The position numbers and the translations under genes were made by a program. Positions 16,553 through 25,288 of a stretch of DNA of 64,000 nt are shown here, one piece after another. Under the pieces are notes generated by a model, which saw only the letters and a program-made list of their open reading frames with translations, ran no database searches and had not been told where the DNA came from. Source of the DNA: Mucilaginibacter sp. SJ (lineage in GTDB: Bacteria > Bacteroidota > Bacteroidia > Sphingobacteriales > Sphingobacteriaceae). The stretch spans positions 2,108,001 through 2,172,000 of the forward strand of contig NZ_CP118631.1 in assembly GCF_028993635.1 (NCBI RefSeq), read 5' to 3'. The stretch's first letter is position 1; every line of letters begins with the position of its first letter.

Positions 16553-19500
16553 TCACTTTAAAAGGGTTACATACCCCGACAGCGGTTTCTTACCATCTTT
16601 AAGATCAACCACATAATAATAAGTCCCGGCCGGCAGCACGTACCCATTAAAAGATCCGTTCCAGTTTTTAGCATAACCTACCGAACGGAATATTCCGGCA
16701 CCATATCTGTTAAACACATTCACCGTGCAATTTGGATACGCGGCAAGCCCGGCTATACTCCAGGTATCGTTAACACCATCACCATTAGGGGTAAACGTGT
16801 TAGGGATAACCATTTGTTCAAGCACGTTAACTTTGATGGTGGCCGATGCTTGACACCCGCCCGTTGTTGTTACGGTTAACGTATAAGCAGTAGTTGCCGT
16901 TGGCGATGCTGTTGGGGTCGAGATAGCTGAATTACTCAATCCAACTGAAGGGGACCAGCTATAATCTATAATACCATCTGATTTAATTGGGGACAAGGCA
17001 ATACTTTCACCCCTTTTTATAGTAAGCTCTCCGTCAAATGCCACAGTAGGTAGTGTTTTAGTTTGAATAACAAACTCGTTGCTGGTACCTGGTACAGTAC
17101 ACTGCGCGGAGCTGCTTATTGTACATGTTAACACATCACCGTTTTTTAAGGTACTGCTTGTAAACTTATCGCTGTTTTCGCCAACGTTAACGTGATTCAA
17201 TTGCCACTGGTAAATTGGATTACTACCCGCATTAGGCGATGTGGCTGTAAAGATTTGATCTGCCCCCTCGCAAGCCGGATAAACAGATGGCGTTAAAATA
17301 GTTACAACCGGAGTTATCCGAGGTTTATATACAGGCGATACCGAAAGAGAAGTTACACCGGCGGGGTTATCGGTACAATCACTGGTGTTGATGAGGGTAA
17401 CTGTTACTTCATCGGCAGCGGTAATAGTTGCAGGTGCCGGAAACGTTTTTCCATTATTATTTTGAGCGACACCGTTAACCAACCAGCGATAAACGGGGTT
17501 AACACCTTCGCTCCCATTGGTATTGGCCACAAAAGTTACAGACTGGCCCGGGCAAACCAGGTCAGGCTGCTCTATTGCTACCGTTGGTGTTACTAATGGC
17601 TTATATACAGGCGATACCGGAAGAGAAGTCACACCGGCGGGGTTATCGGTACAATCACTGGTGTTGATGAGGGTAACTGTTACTTCATCGGCAGCGGTAA
17701 TAGTTGCAGGTGCCGGAAACGTTTTTCCATTATTATTTTGAGCGACACCGTTAACCAGCCAGCGATAAACAGGGTTAATACCTTCGCTCCCATTAGTGTT
17801 GGCCACAAAAGTTACAGACTGGCCCGGACAAACCAGGTCAGGCCGTTCCACTGTTACCGTTGGTGTTACCAATGACTTATATACAGGCGATACCGGAAGG
17901 GAAGTTACACCGGCGGGATTATCGGTACAATCGCTGGTATTGATGAGGGTAACAGTTACTTTATCGGCAGCAGTAATAGTTGCAGGTGCCGGAAACGTTT
18001 TTCCATTATTATTTTGATCGATACCGTTAACCAGCCAGCGATAAACAGGGTTAACACCTTCGCTCCCATTGGTATTGGCCACAAAAGTTACAGACTGGCC
18101 CGGACAAAGTATATCAGGTTGCTCTATTGCTACCGTTGGTGTTACTAATGGCTTATATACAGGCGATACCGAAAGAGAAGTCACACCGGCAGGATTATCG
18201 GTACAATCGCTGGTATTGATGAGGGTAACAGTTACTTTATCGGCAGCAGTAATAGTTGCAGGTGCCGGAAACGTTTTTTCATTATTATTTTGAGCGATGC
18301 CGTTAACCAGCCAGCGATATACTGGGTTAATACCCTCGCTCCCATTAGTGTTGGCCACAAAAGTTACAGACTGGCCCGGACAAACCAGGTCAGGCTGTTC
18401 CACTGTTACCGTTGGTGTTACCAATGGCTTATATACAGGCGATACCGGGCCAGAAGTTGAACTCAGAGGACCGCAATCACTTGTATTAATCAGCGTAACA
18501 GTCACCTTATCGGCAGCCGTTATGGCGATGGGCGCCGGAAACGTTTTATTGTTATTATGCTGATCGACATTGTTGATCTCCCAGCGGTAAACGGAGTTAA
18601 CATCCTCCGTGCCATGGGTGTTTGCCACAAATATTACCTGCTGCCCCGGGCAAGCCAAATCCGGTTGTTCTACACTTACTACCGGGGTTACCAATGGTAT
18701 ATACATGGGTGATGCCGGGGCGGAGGTAACAGATGGCGTATTGGTACAATCGACGGTATTAGTCATGGTTACAGTTATTATATCAGTACTGGTAACTTCA
18801 GAGCTTATAAAATTTACGCTATTGGGGCCAGTGGGGATTCCATTTACATACCACTGATAATTTAGATTATTCGCCGGATTGGGTGTCAACGCAACAAGTA
18901 TCACCTGCTCGCCGGGACAACCTAAAATTTGTTGATTAATGCTTACCTCCAGCGTCATAATCGGATTTACTACTCCGCTTACCGGTACATGAACATCAGC
19001 AGCTCCGGTTGATTTTAATAACACATTACCAGTAAAGTTCCTGGCTGGTGCTGTTGCTACAGAACGAACATAAACAGGAATTCCGTCTCCATCAGGAGGC
19101 AATTCTAAATCAGCAAGCGATATCGTAACTGTATTGCCATAGCCACCAACCGGCGTCAATGACACCTCAAAATTGGCAGGCGCCATAACGATTGCATCGT
19201 CGGTAAGGTTAATTCCCGACACCATGAACGTTTGATAATTTGCAGATGCCGTCCCAACGCAGGCTGTAATAGCTCCACTGGCGCTGCTACCGTTGATAAT
19301 CGGCTTTAGCACATCATCAACTTCTATACTCAATATGAACTTACTGCTACCCGCGGCGTTATATGCGGTAACTGTATAATCGGTAGCCGGCCACAATACT
19401 GTAGGTGTCCCGGTAATAATCCCTGTTCTCGGATCAAAAACAAGGCCTGCAGGCAAAACCTTATCAATGGTATAACCAGTTGCTATAACCTGTTTTATTG

Positions 19501-20611
19501 CATTTTTACCATACTCTGCCACATACAAATTGCCATCAGGCCCTATTGTTATACCACTCGGGCTACTAAAATGAACGTTAGTGCCGACCCCGCTTTCGGC
19601 CCCAATGGGACCGCCGCCTGCTATAGTTTTAACCTCACCGTCCGGCGAAATTCGCCGCACAGTACCTACCCCACCGTCAGTAACATATAAATTACCAGAG
19701 GGATCAACTGTTATTCCCACAGGATATTGAAAATTAGCCGCCGCTCCAATTCCATCGCCTGTGCCAAAAGAACCACTACCCGCTACTGTTGTAACCTGTC
19801 CGTTAGGGGTGATTTTGCGAATCACAAACCCAGCCTGGTCTGCAACATAAATGTTTCCGTCTTTATCAACTGCAAGGCCGGCCGGTTTGTTAAACTTTGC
19901 GGCACGTCCAAGCCCATCTATAGTACCTGCCGACGGCTGCCCGGCAAGCGTATACACATACCCAGACGGAGAAATTTTGCGGATCGCATTATTCCCGTCT
20001 GACACATACAAATTATCATCCTTATCAATTGCAATGCCATTAGGATTGATAATATTTGCTACATTACCCGGACCATCGGCAGTACCACCTTGGTTAATAC
20101 CGGCAAAAACAGTAACTGCACCCGCAGGGGTAATTTTTAATATATTATGATTGCTATAGTTAGCCACAAACAAATTGCCGCTTTTATCCTTAACCACCCC
20201 ACGTGGGTTATTAAGCTTGGGCACATTAAAAGGTGGGCCGGGCAATGCGTCGGTACCTATTGATGAAACCTGCCCCGCGGCACTTATCATACGGATCCCG
20301 CCTCCGCTTTCGGCTATATACATATTCCCGTCGGCATCGATACTTATACCATACGGCAATTTAAATTGCGCGGTGGCCGCATTACCGTTCACATTGCCAA
20401 ACTGCCCTGTGCCCGCAATAACCTTAGTATCGCCATAAACGGTAGCCGGAACAGCGCCACCCTTATTTGCAGGGCTTAGCGGCGCTATTTCATTGCCTAT
20501 AATATAAACATTGGGAGTAGTATAGGTAATATCGGGCGCCTGGCCAAAAGCTGAAAAAGCTACGAGCCAAAGCACAAGTGCTGTTATTACCGGTTTTGGA
20601 GAAGCACACAC
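16553..20611 (-). CDS. Giant secreted protein: NHL repeats, tandem Ig-like repeats, T9SS type B C-terminal domain (1352 aa)
   Basis: A signal peptide (ALVLWLVAFSAFGQ) leads into about six NHL beta-propeller repeats (residues about 50-375; for example NPRGVVKDKSGNLFVANY), a putative Ig/He-PIG module (LPAGLVFDPRTGIITGTPT), a further beta domain and seven Ig-like repeats. Four of these are nearly identical, 92 residues each, and a fifth is close. The end (IPNTFTPNGDGVNDTW ... YYYVVDLKDGKKPLSGYVTL) is the gliding-motility-associated CHU_C domain, a type IX secretion signal, so the protein is exported to the surface or medium. The start is a GTG; no in-frame ATG exists upstream before a stop. Likely an adhesin or ligand-binding surface protein. 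Confidence 0.93.
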   Translation of the reverse strand: MCASPKPVITALVLWLVAFSAFGQAPDITYTTPNVYIIGNEIAPLSPANKGGAVPATVYGDTKVIAGTGQFGNVNGNAATAQFKLPYGISIDADGNMYIAESGGGIRMISAAGQVSSIGTDALPGPPFNVPKLNNPRGVVKDKSGNLFVANYSNHNILKITPAGAVTVFAGINQGGTADGPGNVANIINPNGIAIDKDDNLYVSDGNNAIRKISPSGYVYTLAGQPSAGTIDGLGRAAKFNKPAGLAVDKDGNIYVADQAGFVIRKITPNGQVTTVAGSGSFGTGDGIGAAANFQYPVGITVDPSGNLYVTDGGVGTVRRISPDGEVKTIAGGGPIGAESGVGTNVHFSSPSGITIGPDGNLYVAEYGKNAIKQVIATGYTIDKVLPAGLVFDPRTGIITGTPTVLWPATDYTVTAYNAAGSSKFILSIEVDDVLKPIINGSSASGAITACVGTASANYQTFMVSGINLTDDAIVMAPANFEVSLTPVGGYGNTVTISLADLELPPDGDGIPVYVRSVATAPARNFTGNVLLKSTGAADVHVPVSGVVNPIMTLEVSINQQILGCPGEQVILVALTPNPANNLNYQWYVNGIPTGPNSVNFISSEVTSTDIITVTMTNTVDCTNTPSVTSAPASPMYIPLVTPVVSVEQPDLACPGQQVIFVANTHGTEDVNSVYRWEINNVDQHNNNKTFPAPIAITAADKVTVTLINTSDCGPLSSTSGPVSPVYKPLVTPTVTVEQPDLVCPGQSVTFVANTNGSEGINPVYRWLVNGIAQNNNEKTFPAPATITAADKVTVTLINTSDCTDNPAGVTSLSVSPVYKPLVTPTVAIEQPDILCPGQSVTFVANTNGSEGVNPVYRWLVNGIDQNNNGKTFPAPATITAADKVTVTLINTSDCTDNPAGVTSLPVSPVYKSLVTPTVTVERPDLVCPGQSVTFVANTNGSEGINPVYRWLVNGVAQNNNGKTFPAPATITAADEVTVTLINTSDCTDNPAGVTSLPVSPVYKPLVTPTVAIEQPDLVCPGQSVTFVANTNGSEGVNPVYRWLVNGVAQNNNGKTFPAPATITAADEVTVTLINTSDCTDNPAGVTSLSVSPVYKPRITPVVTILTPSVYPACEGADQIFTATSPNAGSNPIYQWQLNHVNVGENSDKFTSSTLKNGDVLTCTISSSAQCTVPGTSNEFVIQTKTLPTVAFDGELTIKRGESIALSPIKSDGIIDYSWSPSVGLSNSAISTPTASPTATTAYTLTVTTTGGCQASATIKVNVLEQMVIPNTFTPNGDGVNDTWSIAGLAAYPNCTVNVFNRYGAGIFRSVGYAKNWNGSFNGYVLPAGTYYYVVDLKDGKKPLSGYVTLLK
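17331..18440. repeat. Four tandem 276-bp repeats inside the giant surface gene
   Basis: The landmark ACAGGCGATA recurs at 17331, 17607, 17883, 18159 and 18435, an exact 276-bp period (92 codons). The copies are nearly identical at DNA level and alternate between two variants of the opening strand (VTVEQ/VTVER and VAIEQ). This points to recent expansion by recombination. Confidence 0.92.
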
Positions 20612-20825
20612 TTCAGCTATTTTAAATTGTAAGCAGGTGCGGTTATCCAGCGGTCAGGAAGATAGCAAGTGTAAATATAACTGGTCATTAAATTGCAGGT
20701 AAGGTTATAGTAATCTGTTTATCTCATTGGTTTATCAATTGCTGATATCCATACTAAAATAAGCTTTTTTGACAACTCTTAATCAACTAATTTTAAATGA
20801 TTTAAATTATAAATCCGGCATCACC

Positions 20826-20854
20826 AAAAACAAAAAAGCCGGACTAAGCCGGCT
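20826..20854 (-). terminator. Rho-independent terminator
   Basis: AGCCGG and CCGGCT pair around 6 nt; on the minus strand the hairpin is followed by TTTTTTGTTTTT, 40 bp downstream of the RRM gene. Confidence 0.8.
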
Positions 20855-20893
20855 AATATTTTTAAAAAGGAAGAATAAATGTTTTAGTTGGTA

Positions 20894-21184
20894 TTAATTA
20901 CGCCTGAAGCCACCTTTTTGGCCACCGCCGTTAAAGCCAGGACCTTTATCTTCGGCTATGTTAACTGTGATCCTGCGGCCATAATAACTTGCTCCATTCA
21001 TGCAACGTATCGCTTCTTTCGCTTCATCCTCGTTAACCATCTCCACAAAACCAAAACCCTTACTCTCTTTTGTTTCGCGATCTTTAATGATCCTGAGCGA
21101 TTTAACCGGCCCAAAATCACCAAAAACAGCTGTTAATTCGGCCTCATCTACTTCTAAAGGAAGACCTGCAATAAATACTTTCAT
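20894..21184 (-). CDS. RNA-recognition-motif (RRM) protein, 96 aa
   Basis: A single RRM with RNP2 (KVFIAGLP, at the N-terminus) and RNP1 (KGFGFVEM, about residues 42-49), followed by a short Gly-rich basic tail (GPGFNGGGQKGGFRRN). Such small RRM proteins are common in Bacteroidota and cyanobacteria and are thought to bind single-stranded RNA in the cytoplasm, in some cases in cold response. The ATG at 21184 is preferred over a TTG one codon earlier. It has its own terminator. Confidence 0.95.
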   Translation of the reverse strand: MKVFIAGLPLEVDEAELTAVFGDFGPVKSLRIIKDRETKESKGFGFVEMVNEDEAKEAIRCMNGASYYGRRITVNIAEDKGPGFNGGGQKGGFRRN

Positions 21185-21330
21185 CAATGTTTTTAAAATT
21201 TGCGTAAAGGTACAAAAAAAGAGCCGGATTTCTGCCTTTCCGGGCGCTAATGATCATTAGGTAATGGCTTTTTTACCTTCATATTACTGAATAAAAATTT
21301 CCAAACCAATGTCAAAAACAAAGCCGGATT

Positions 21331-21927
21331 TTATTTGAGTTGTAGCTCGAAGCTTCCCTCAACACGGTAAAAAGGAGAGTCAGACTTATCGTCTTTAGCT
21401 AAAAAGGTAAAGAAAGTACCTTTAGCAATCATATTTTCGCGGTTATACTGATCCATATCAATCTTACCAAAATCCTGTTGCCCGGCATATTTGGTAAGGG
21501 TATATTGAAGCAAAGGTTTTTTTTCATCAACCTTAAACAAAAACTGGCTTCCGGCTACATCACTGCTGGTTTTCACCGAAGCCAATCCTAACGAGCTGAT
21601 GCCAAAACTCATGTTATGCGCCTTATTGATTGCTGTGATGCCAAAATATTTGTTATCGCCATTATGCACGTTTATGAATGCAATTGAATCCTGGCTGGCA
21701 TCAAAAGTGTAAGTGGAATCTTCGATGGTAACTTTTAAAGTACCTTTCCCTGCAAGAAAATTACCCGGAGTATTGATAATGTTTACTGATGATACGCTGT
21801 CCTTACTGCCGGATGTTTTAACTGCGCTGATATCTTTTACTTCCTCGTCTTTTTGGCAGGAAGTTAAAGCCACCGAAATGGATAAACTTAGTAAAACAAA
21901 CCATTTGGTAAAACTGGTACGTATCAT
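21331..21927 (-). CDS. Lipoprotein of unknown function, 198 aa
   Basis: From the ATG at 21927 the protein starts MIRTSFTKWFVLLSLSIS and has the lipobox ALTSC, so it is an acylated lipoprotein. The mature part has a Ser/Asp-rich linker, then a beta-rich domain (GTLKVTIEDSTYTFDAS to RVEGSFELQL). The strand pattern resembles small lipid-anchored beta-sandwich lipoproteins of Bacteroidota. Function is unknown. Confidence 0.75.
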   Translation of the reverse strand: MIRTSFTKWFVLLSLSISVALTSCQKDEEVKDISAVKTSGSKDSVSSVNIINTPGNFLAGKGTLKVTIEDSTYTFDASQDSIAFINVHNGDNKYFGITAINKAHNMSFGISSLGLASVKTSSDVAGSQFLFKVDEKKPLLQYTLTKYAGQQDFGKIDMDQYNRENMIAKGTFFTFLAKDDKSDSPFYRVEGSFELQLK

Positions 21928-22200
21928 AGGCTTACTGGCGAATAAACATAGCAATAAATAATTACAAATTTCATTAAATATGGTTAAACAAATTAATTTT
22001 TTAACTTTTTTTAACCTTTATATGAATATACGTCAACAGTCATGCTAAAGTTGCCGGTTTATGCGTGGTAATGCACTTTTAACAAAAATGCAAAAAACGG
22101 ATACCCGGCGACCTGTTTTGGGAGGTTTTCGACATCAAAAATATAAAATCTGCATGCAAATTACGAACAACGCATTGTTAATCAAATTAATACACGCTCA

Positions 22201-23445
22201 TTAAAACACTTCGCCCACATTAATAAACAAGCCTTTTGACCCTTCGCGCCCAAAACCATAATCAATGGCTATGTTGGTTTTGGATACCTTATTTAGTTTG
22301 ACCCTTAAACCGGCTCCAAAACCGGGCTGCACAGTTTGCAAAGCGGTACCCGGGGCTGCCGAAAACGACTCGCCGTTTACAAAAGCTACCCCTCCAAGTA
22401 AACCATTACGGGTTATTCTAAACCGGTATTCGCTTTCAAGATAAACCATTTGCGCCCCTCTAAACCTACCCTGTATGTATCCCCGCCCGGTAGTAAAGCC
22501 CGGGTCGTGCCCTGTAGCGGGCAGATCGAGGTATGCCGGCCGGCCATTAATTACCAACCAATTGTATGACCAAAAGGCCAGCACGTTATCCGAGCTTTCC
22601 GGAAACCTGAAGTATTTGCGCACGTCAACAATTAAAGAGCGCCAGGCAGTTGTACTGCCTAAAAATGCATAATTATCCCGGTACTGTAACGAGGTGTAAA
22701 ATCCGCGCGATGCATTGATGGTATTATCGCGACTGTCATAGAGCCCGCTAAATGTTACCCCGGTTGATATGGCGTGGCTAACAGGGCCGTACCTTTCATA
22801 GTCGGACGTTTTTCCATTTAACTGCCCTTTCTCGTACATATTCCACCTGTCATCAAAAATATAACCCAAACCGGCGTAAAAATTTCCGGTTATATTGCGC
22901 AAAACAGTTTCATGAAAACGGAAAAAACTATAAACAAGAGGATTCTCATTATCCCTGTCAGAATTACTGCCTAAGCCAAAACTGCTTTGCGGATATTTGT
23001 AAAACCTAAAATCGCCTATAAAATCATATTTGTTATTTTTCGACCATATGTTTGATTGGATAGGGACAATCACCTGCTTATTTTGAGTATAGGCAGGGTT
23101 TACTGTTATGGTGGAGATCCGGGTATCGGGTGCTAACCTGAAAATCACATTGCCTGATATAGTACCCGCCAGCCCTGTTTGTAAAGTGTAACCTATAGCC
23201 GGAATAATTGATATTACCGGTTTTGAAGTTACAGAATCAACTTTGCCGGGCTTCTTGCTTTCACCAAAAATAGATCCAATGATGTCAAATATATCTTTTT
23301 CAAAAGTAGTGTCGGGATGAGTAACCAGTATTGTATCTTTATATTTAGTGTGCCCTATCGGGATGTATCTTTTATCCTGGGCGTGTACTCTGATACTTAT
23401 GAGCAAGCCTGCAAAAATTAAAATGCTTGTTTTATTAATACCCAT
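22201..23445 (-). CDS. BamA/TamA-type outer-membrane barrel protein (surface antigen), 414 aa
   Basis: A signal peptide (SILIFAGLLISIRVHAQ) precedes a short plug-less N-terminus and a C-terminal Omp85-like barrel with GVTFSGLYDSRDNTINASRG (the typical D-S-R-D-N motif) and an ending with LGGVAFVNGESFS, FGAGLRVKLNKVSKTNIAID. There are no POTRA domains, so it belongs to the short, single-barrel Omp85 relatives of Bacteroidota rather than BamA itself. It stands alone and its client is unknown. Confidence 0.87.
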   Translation of the reverse strand: MGINKTSILIFAGLLISIRVHAQDKRYIPIGHTKYKDTILVTHPDTTFEKDIFDIIGSIFGESKKPGKVDSVTSKPVISIIPAIGYTLQTGLAGTISGNVIFRLAPDTRISTITVNPAYTQNKQVIVPIQSNIWSKNNKYDFIGDFRFYKYPQSSFGLGSNSDRDNENPLVYSFFRFHETVLRNITGNFYAGLGYIFDDRWNMYEKGQLNGKTSDYERYGPVSHAISTGVTFSGLYDSRDNTINASRGFYTSLQYRDNYAFLGSTTAWRSLIVDVRKYFRFPESSDNVLAFWSYNWLVINGRPAYLDLPATGHDPGFTTGRGYIQGRFRGAQMVYLESEYRFRITRNGLLGGVAFVNGESFSAAPGTALQTVQPGFGAGLRVKLNKVSKTNIAIDYGFGREGSKGLFINVGEVF

Positions 23446-23528
23446 TATAATTATTCGATGCAGGAAAAGTAAAGGTTTATCCGTGCAATTATAAAATAAT
23501 TATTTAAGTTATTTGTTTGTACAATATT

Positions 23529-23993
23529 TTATTGCGCTTTAAGCCGCGGATCAAAAGTGAACTTGTTTACACTGCTGATAGTTATTTTGTTATAATCGGG
23601 ATGGGCCGGATTAAGCAGGTAATTATATTCCAGATCAATAATTGCCGATGGCACTTTTAATACGGCCGTTTCCATTTTACGAAGCCAGGTATCACCAAGC
23701 AATTGAGTAACCGGGTAGTTAATTACCTTATGCCAGTTAGCATTAAGTTTTTGGAGTTTGTTTACAGTGATTTCAAAAACAGGCAGGCTATCCGGTATCT
23801 GAAATATAATAACCGAAAAATCACCGGCATATAAAGCAGTACCGGGCGAGTGCGCCAGTTTTTCAAGACATGCAAGAGCCAGTGAACCGCCTGTATAGAT
23901 CATATATTGTCCCAATGAATTCCATCGGCCGTCAATTCCTGAGCCTTTGCGGTCATGAGCATATTTGGTTTGACTTATCCGGTAAACGTTCAA
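23529..23993 (-). CDS. RES-domain toxin of a RES-Xre toxin-antitoxin pair, 154 aa
   Basis: RES domain toxins act on NAD+ (known members are NAD+ phosphorylases or hydrolases) and arrest growth. The conserved RES residues are present: Arg in VYRIS, GxRWN in DGRWNSLG, a Tyr and Thr in MIYTGGSLALACLE and the Glu at the end of that motif. The frame opens with a TTG at 23993; no ATG fits upstream, suggesting low translation of the toxin. It lies about 97 bp after the antitoxin gene on the same strand, the standard antitoxin-first order. Confidence 0.88.
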   Translation of the reverse strand: MNVYRISQTKYAHDRKGSGIDGRWNSLGQYMIYTGGSLALACLEKLAHSPGTALYAGDFSVIIFQIPDSLPVFEITVNKLQKLNANWHKVINYPVTQLLGDTWLRKMETAVLKVPSAIIDLEYNYLLNPAHPDYNKITISSVNKFTFDPRLKAQ

Positions 23994-24058
23994 AAGATAG
24001 AAGGAAAGATTAATAACCTATTTAGTGATCATAAATTTGCGTTAAAAATGCAATCAAT

Positions 24059-24079
24059 AATTCACTAAATCATTAATTC
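24059..24079. repeat. 21-bp repeat shared with the phage cluster
   Basis: The 21 bases between toxin start and antitoxin end are identical to 39168-39188 in a spacer of the phage head module. The core is TTCACTAAATCATTAATTC. Confidence 0.7.
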
Positions 24080-24090
24080 AATAATTATTT

Positions 24091-24594
24091 TTAGGCAAGC
24101 ACACCGTAATCAATACGGATAAGCTGACTTATTACAATACCAATGCCTGTTATGGTATCGAGTAAATCAAATGGGATAGCGTCAATACCCGGATTATAAT
24201 GTTTTAGCCAGCCTTTAAACTCATCAAGGGAGCCAAAGGTGTCAAGGCCTTTATCAAAAAGCTCAAACAGTTGAATGATGTGCTCACTCAGCCCCTGGTT
24301 TAGCTCATGTGTGCTTTGCAAATGCTTACGCAAAGTAGGCTCGGTTATATGCAGCCATTTGGCAATATCACTTTGAGTAGCACCGGTTACCTTTACTAAA
24401 TCAGTGATGGAATTTGAACGCAACCCTTGTTTTATAGCCCCAAGCTTGGCCAAAGGCGATTTAAAATAGGTTTCATAAGGCATCAGCAGATCATTAAAAA
24501 CCTGCATAGGCGCATCGGTAAATACATAAGGGCGGGATGCAGCCTGCCCTTGCCTGCCTTCAATAGCTGTATTACGTTTAATTGCTTTGCTCAT
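24091..24594 (-). CDS. Xre/MbcA/ParS-type antitoxin, 167 aa
   Basis: A homologue of the DUF2384 antitoxins that pair with RES toxins. The central helix-turn-helix (LVKVTGATQSDIAKWLHI, then TEPTLRKHL) matches the Xre HTH, and the C-terminal part (LFELFDKGLDTFGSLDEFKG to PFDLLDTITGIGIV) is the ParS toxin-binding domain. I chose the ATG at 24594, which leaves a perfect palindrome just 5 bp upstream, a likely site of autoregulation. It is transcribed away from the phage cluster. Confidence 0.87.
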   Translation of the reverse strand: MSKAIKRNTAIEGRQGQAASRPYVFTDAPMQVFNDLLMPYETYFKSPLAKLGAIKQGLRSNSITDLVKVTGATQSDIAKWLHITEPTLRKHLQSTHELNQGLSEHIIQLFELFDKGLDTFGSLDEFKGWLKHYNPGIDAIPFDLLDTITGIGIVISQLIRIDYGVLA

Positions 24595-24598
24595 ACAC

Positions 24599-24640
24599 AA
24601 ATGTAAATATTTTCTATTAAAAAAGAAAATATTTACATTT
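24599..24640. promoter_or_regulatory. Perfect 17-bp inverted repeat: candidate operator of RES-Xre operon
   Basis: Arms 24599-24615 (AAATGTAAATATTTTCT) and 24624-24640 are exact complements around 8 nt. It begins 5 bp upstream of the antitoxin ATG and overlaps the probable promoter, as expected of an autoregulatory toxin-antitoxin operator. Confidence 0.65.
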
Positions 24641-24670
24641 TATTCATTCCACCACCTATGCCCATCCGCT

Positions 24671-24678
24671 TATATTTG
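24671..24678 (+). promoter_or_regulatory. TAnnTTTG -7 box ahead of the phage operon
   Basis: TATATTTG lies 93 bp upstream of the preferred small-terminase start and after the antitoxin operator. A host-type promoter driving the phage module is possible; no clear -33 TTG is seen at the expected spacing. Confidence 0.4.
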
Positions 24679-24770
24679 CTCAAATAAAAAATTACCAATA
24701 AAATTAGCAATTGTAAAAAATGTTCCCGACATTTGATTATTCTTTTATGCCAATCGGCATTTACAACATA

Positions 24771-25238
24771 ATGAAACCCGATATATCTTCCTTTGATAAC
24801 GCCGCCCAGGTTGAGCGGCTTATTGACAAATATTTCGCCTATATAAAGGGGAAATATCATATTGAACAAAAACCGGTAAAAAACAGTAAAGACAATGCAG
24901 AAACTATTGAACAAAAGGTTTGGGACCGTGAACCCGAACCCGCAACGCTATCAGGGCTGGCCCTTGCCCTTGGCTTTAGCAGCCGGCAGGAGTTTTATAC
25001 TTATGTACAGCACGGCCCGTTTTCACAGGCAGTTAAACAAGGCGTTTTACGCGTAGAAGCTTGTTATGAAGCCCATCTGCACCAAAACGCAACCGGGGCA
25101 ATGTTCGCGCTAAAAAACATGGGGTGGAACGAAAAACATGATCCATCACCAAATACAGAGGCAGGAAATGTTTTAACAGTAAACATCTTAAGCTCCGGCC
25201 CGCCCCCTGCCGGTAGCGAAAAAGAGGTAAAACTATAG
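24771..25238 (+). CDS. Putative terminase small subunit, 155 aa
   Basis: The protein resembles DNA-packaging Gp3-type small terminases: an N-terminal helical part, then PATLSGLALALGFSSRQEFY, a PFSQAVKQGVLRVEACYEAHL helix and FALKNMGWNEKHD, where LKNxGW is characteristic. It lies directly in front of the large subunit (50 bp), as in most tailed phages. The frame extends upstream to an ATG at 24720; I chose 24771 because the preceding 17 residues do not fit. Confidence 0.78.
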   Translation: MKPDISSFDNAAQVERLIDKYFAYIKGKYHIEQKPVKNSKDNAETIEQKVWDREPEPATLSGLALALGFSSRQEFYTYVQHGPFSQAVKQGVLRVEACYEAHLHQNATGAMFALKNMGWNEKHDPSPNTEAGNVLTVNILSSGPPPAGSEKEVKL

Positions 25239-25288
25239 GCCCGGTACCCGTTTGCAAGTTCAGGTACCAGATTTAAAAATCAGCAACA

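Noticed and set aside
17517..18857. Series of plus-strand frames of about 74-88 residues
   Set aside because: They are opposite-strand shadows of the 276-bp repeats of the giant secreted protein.
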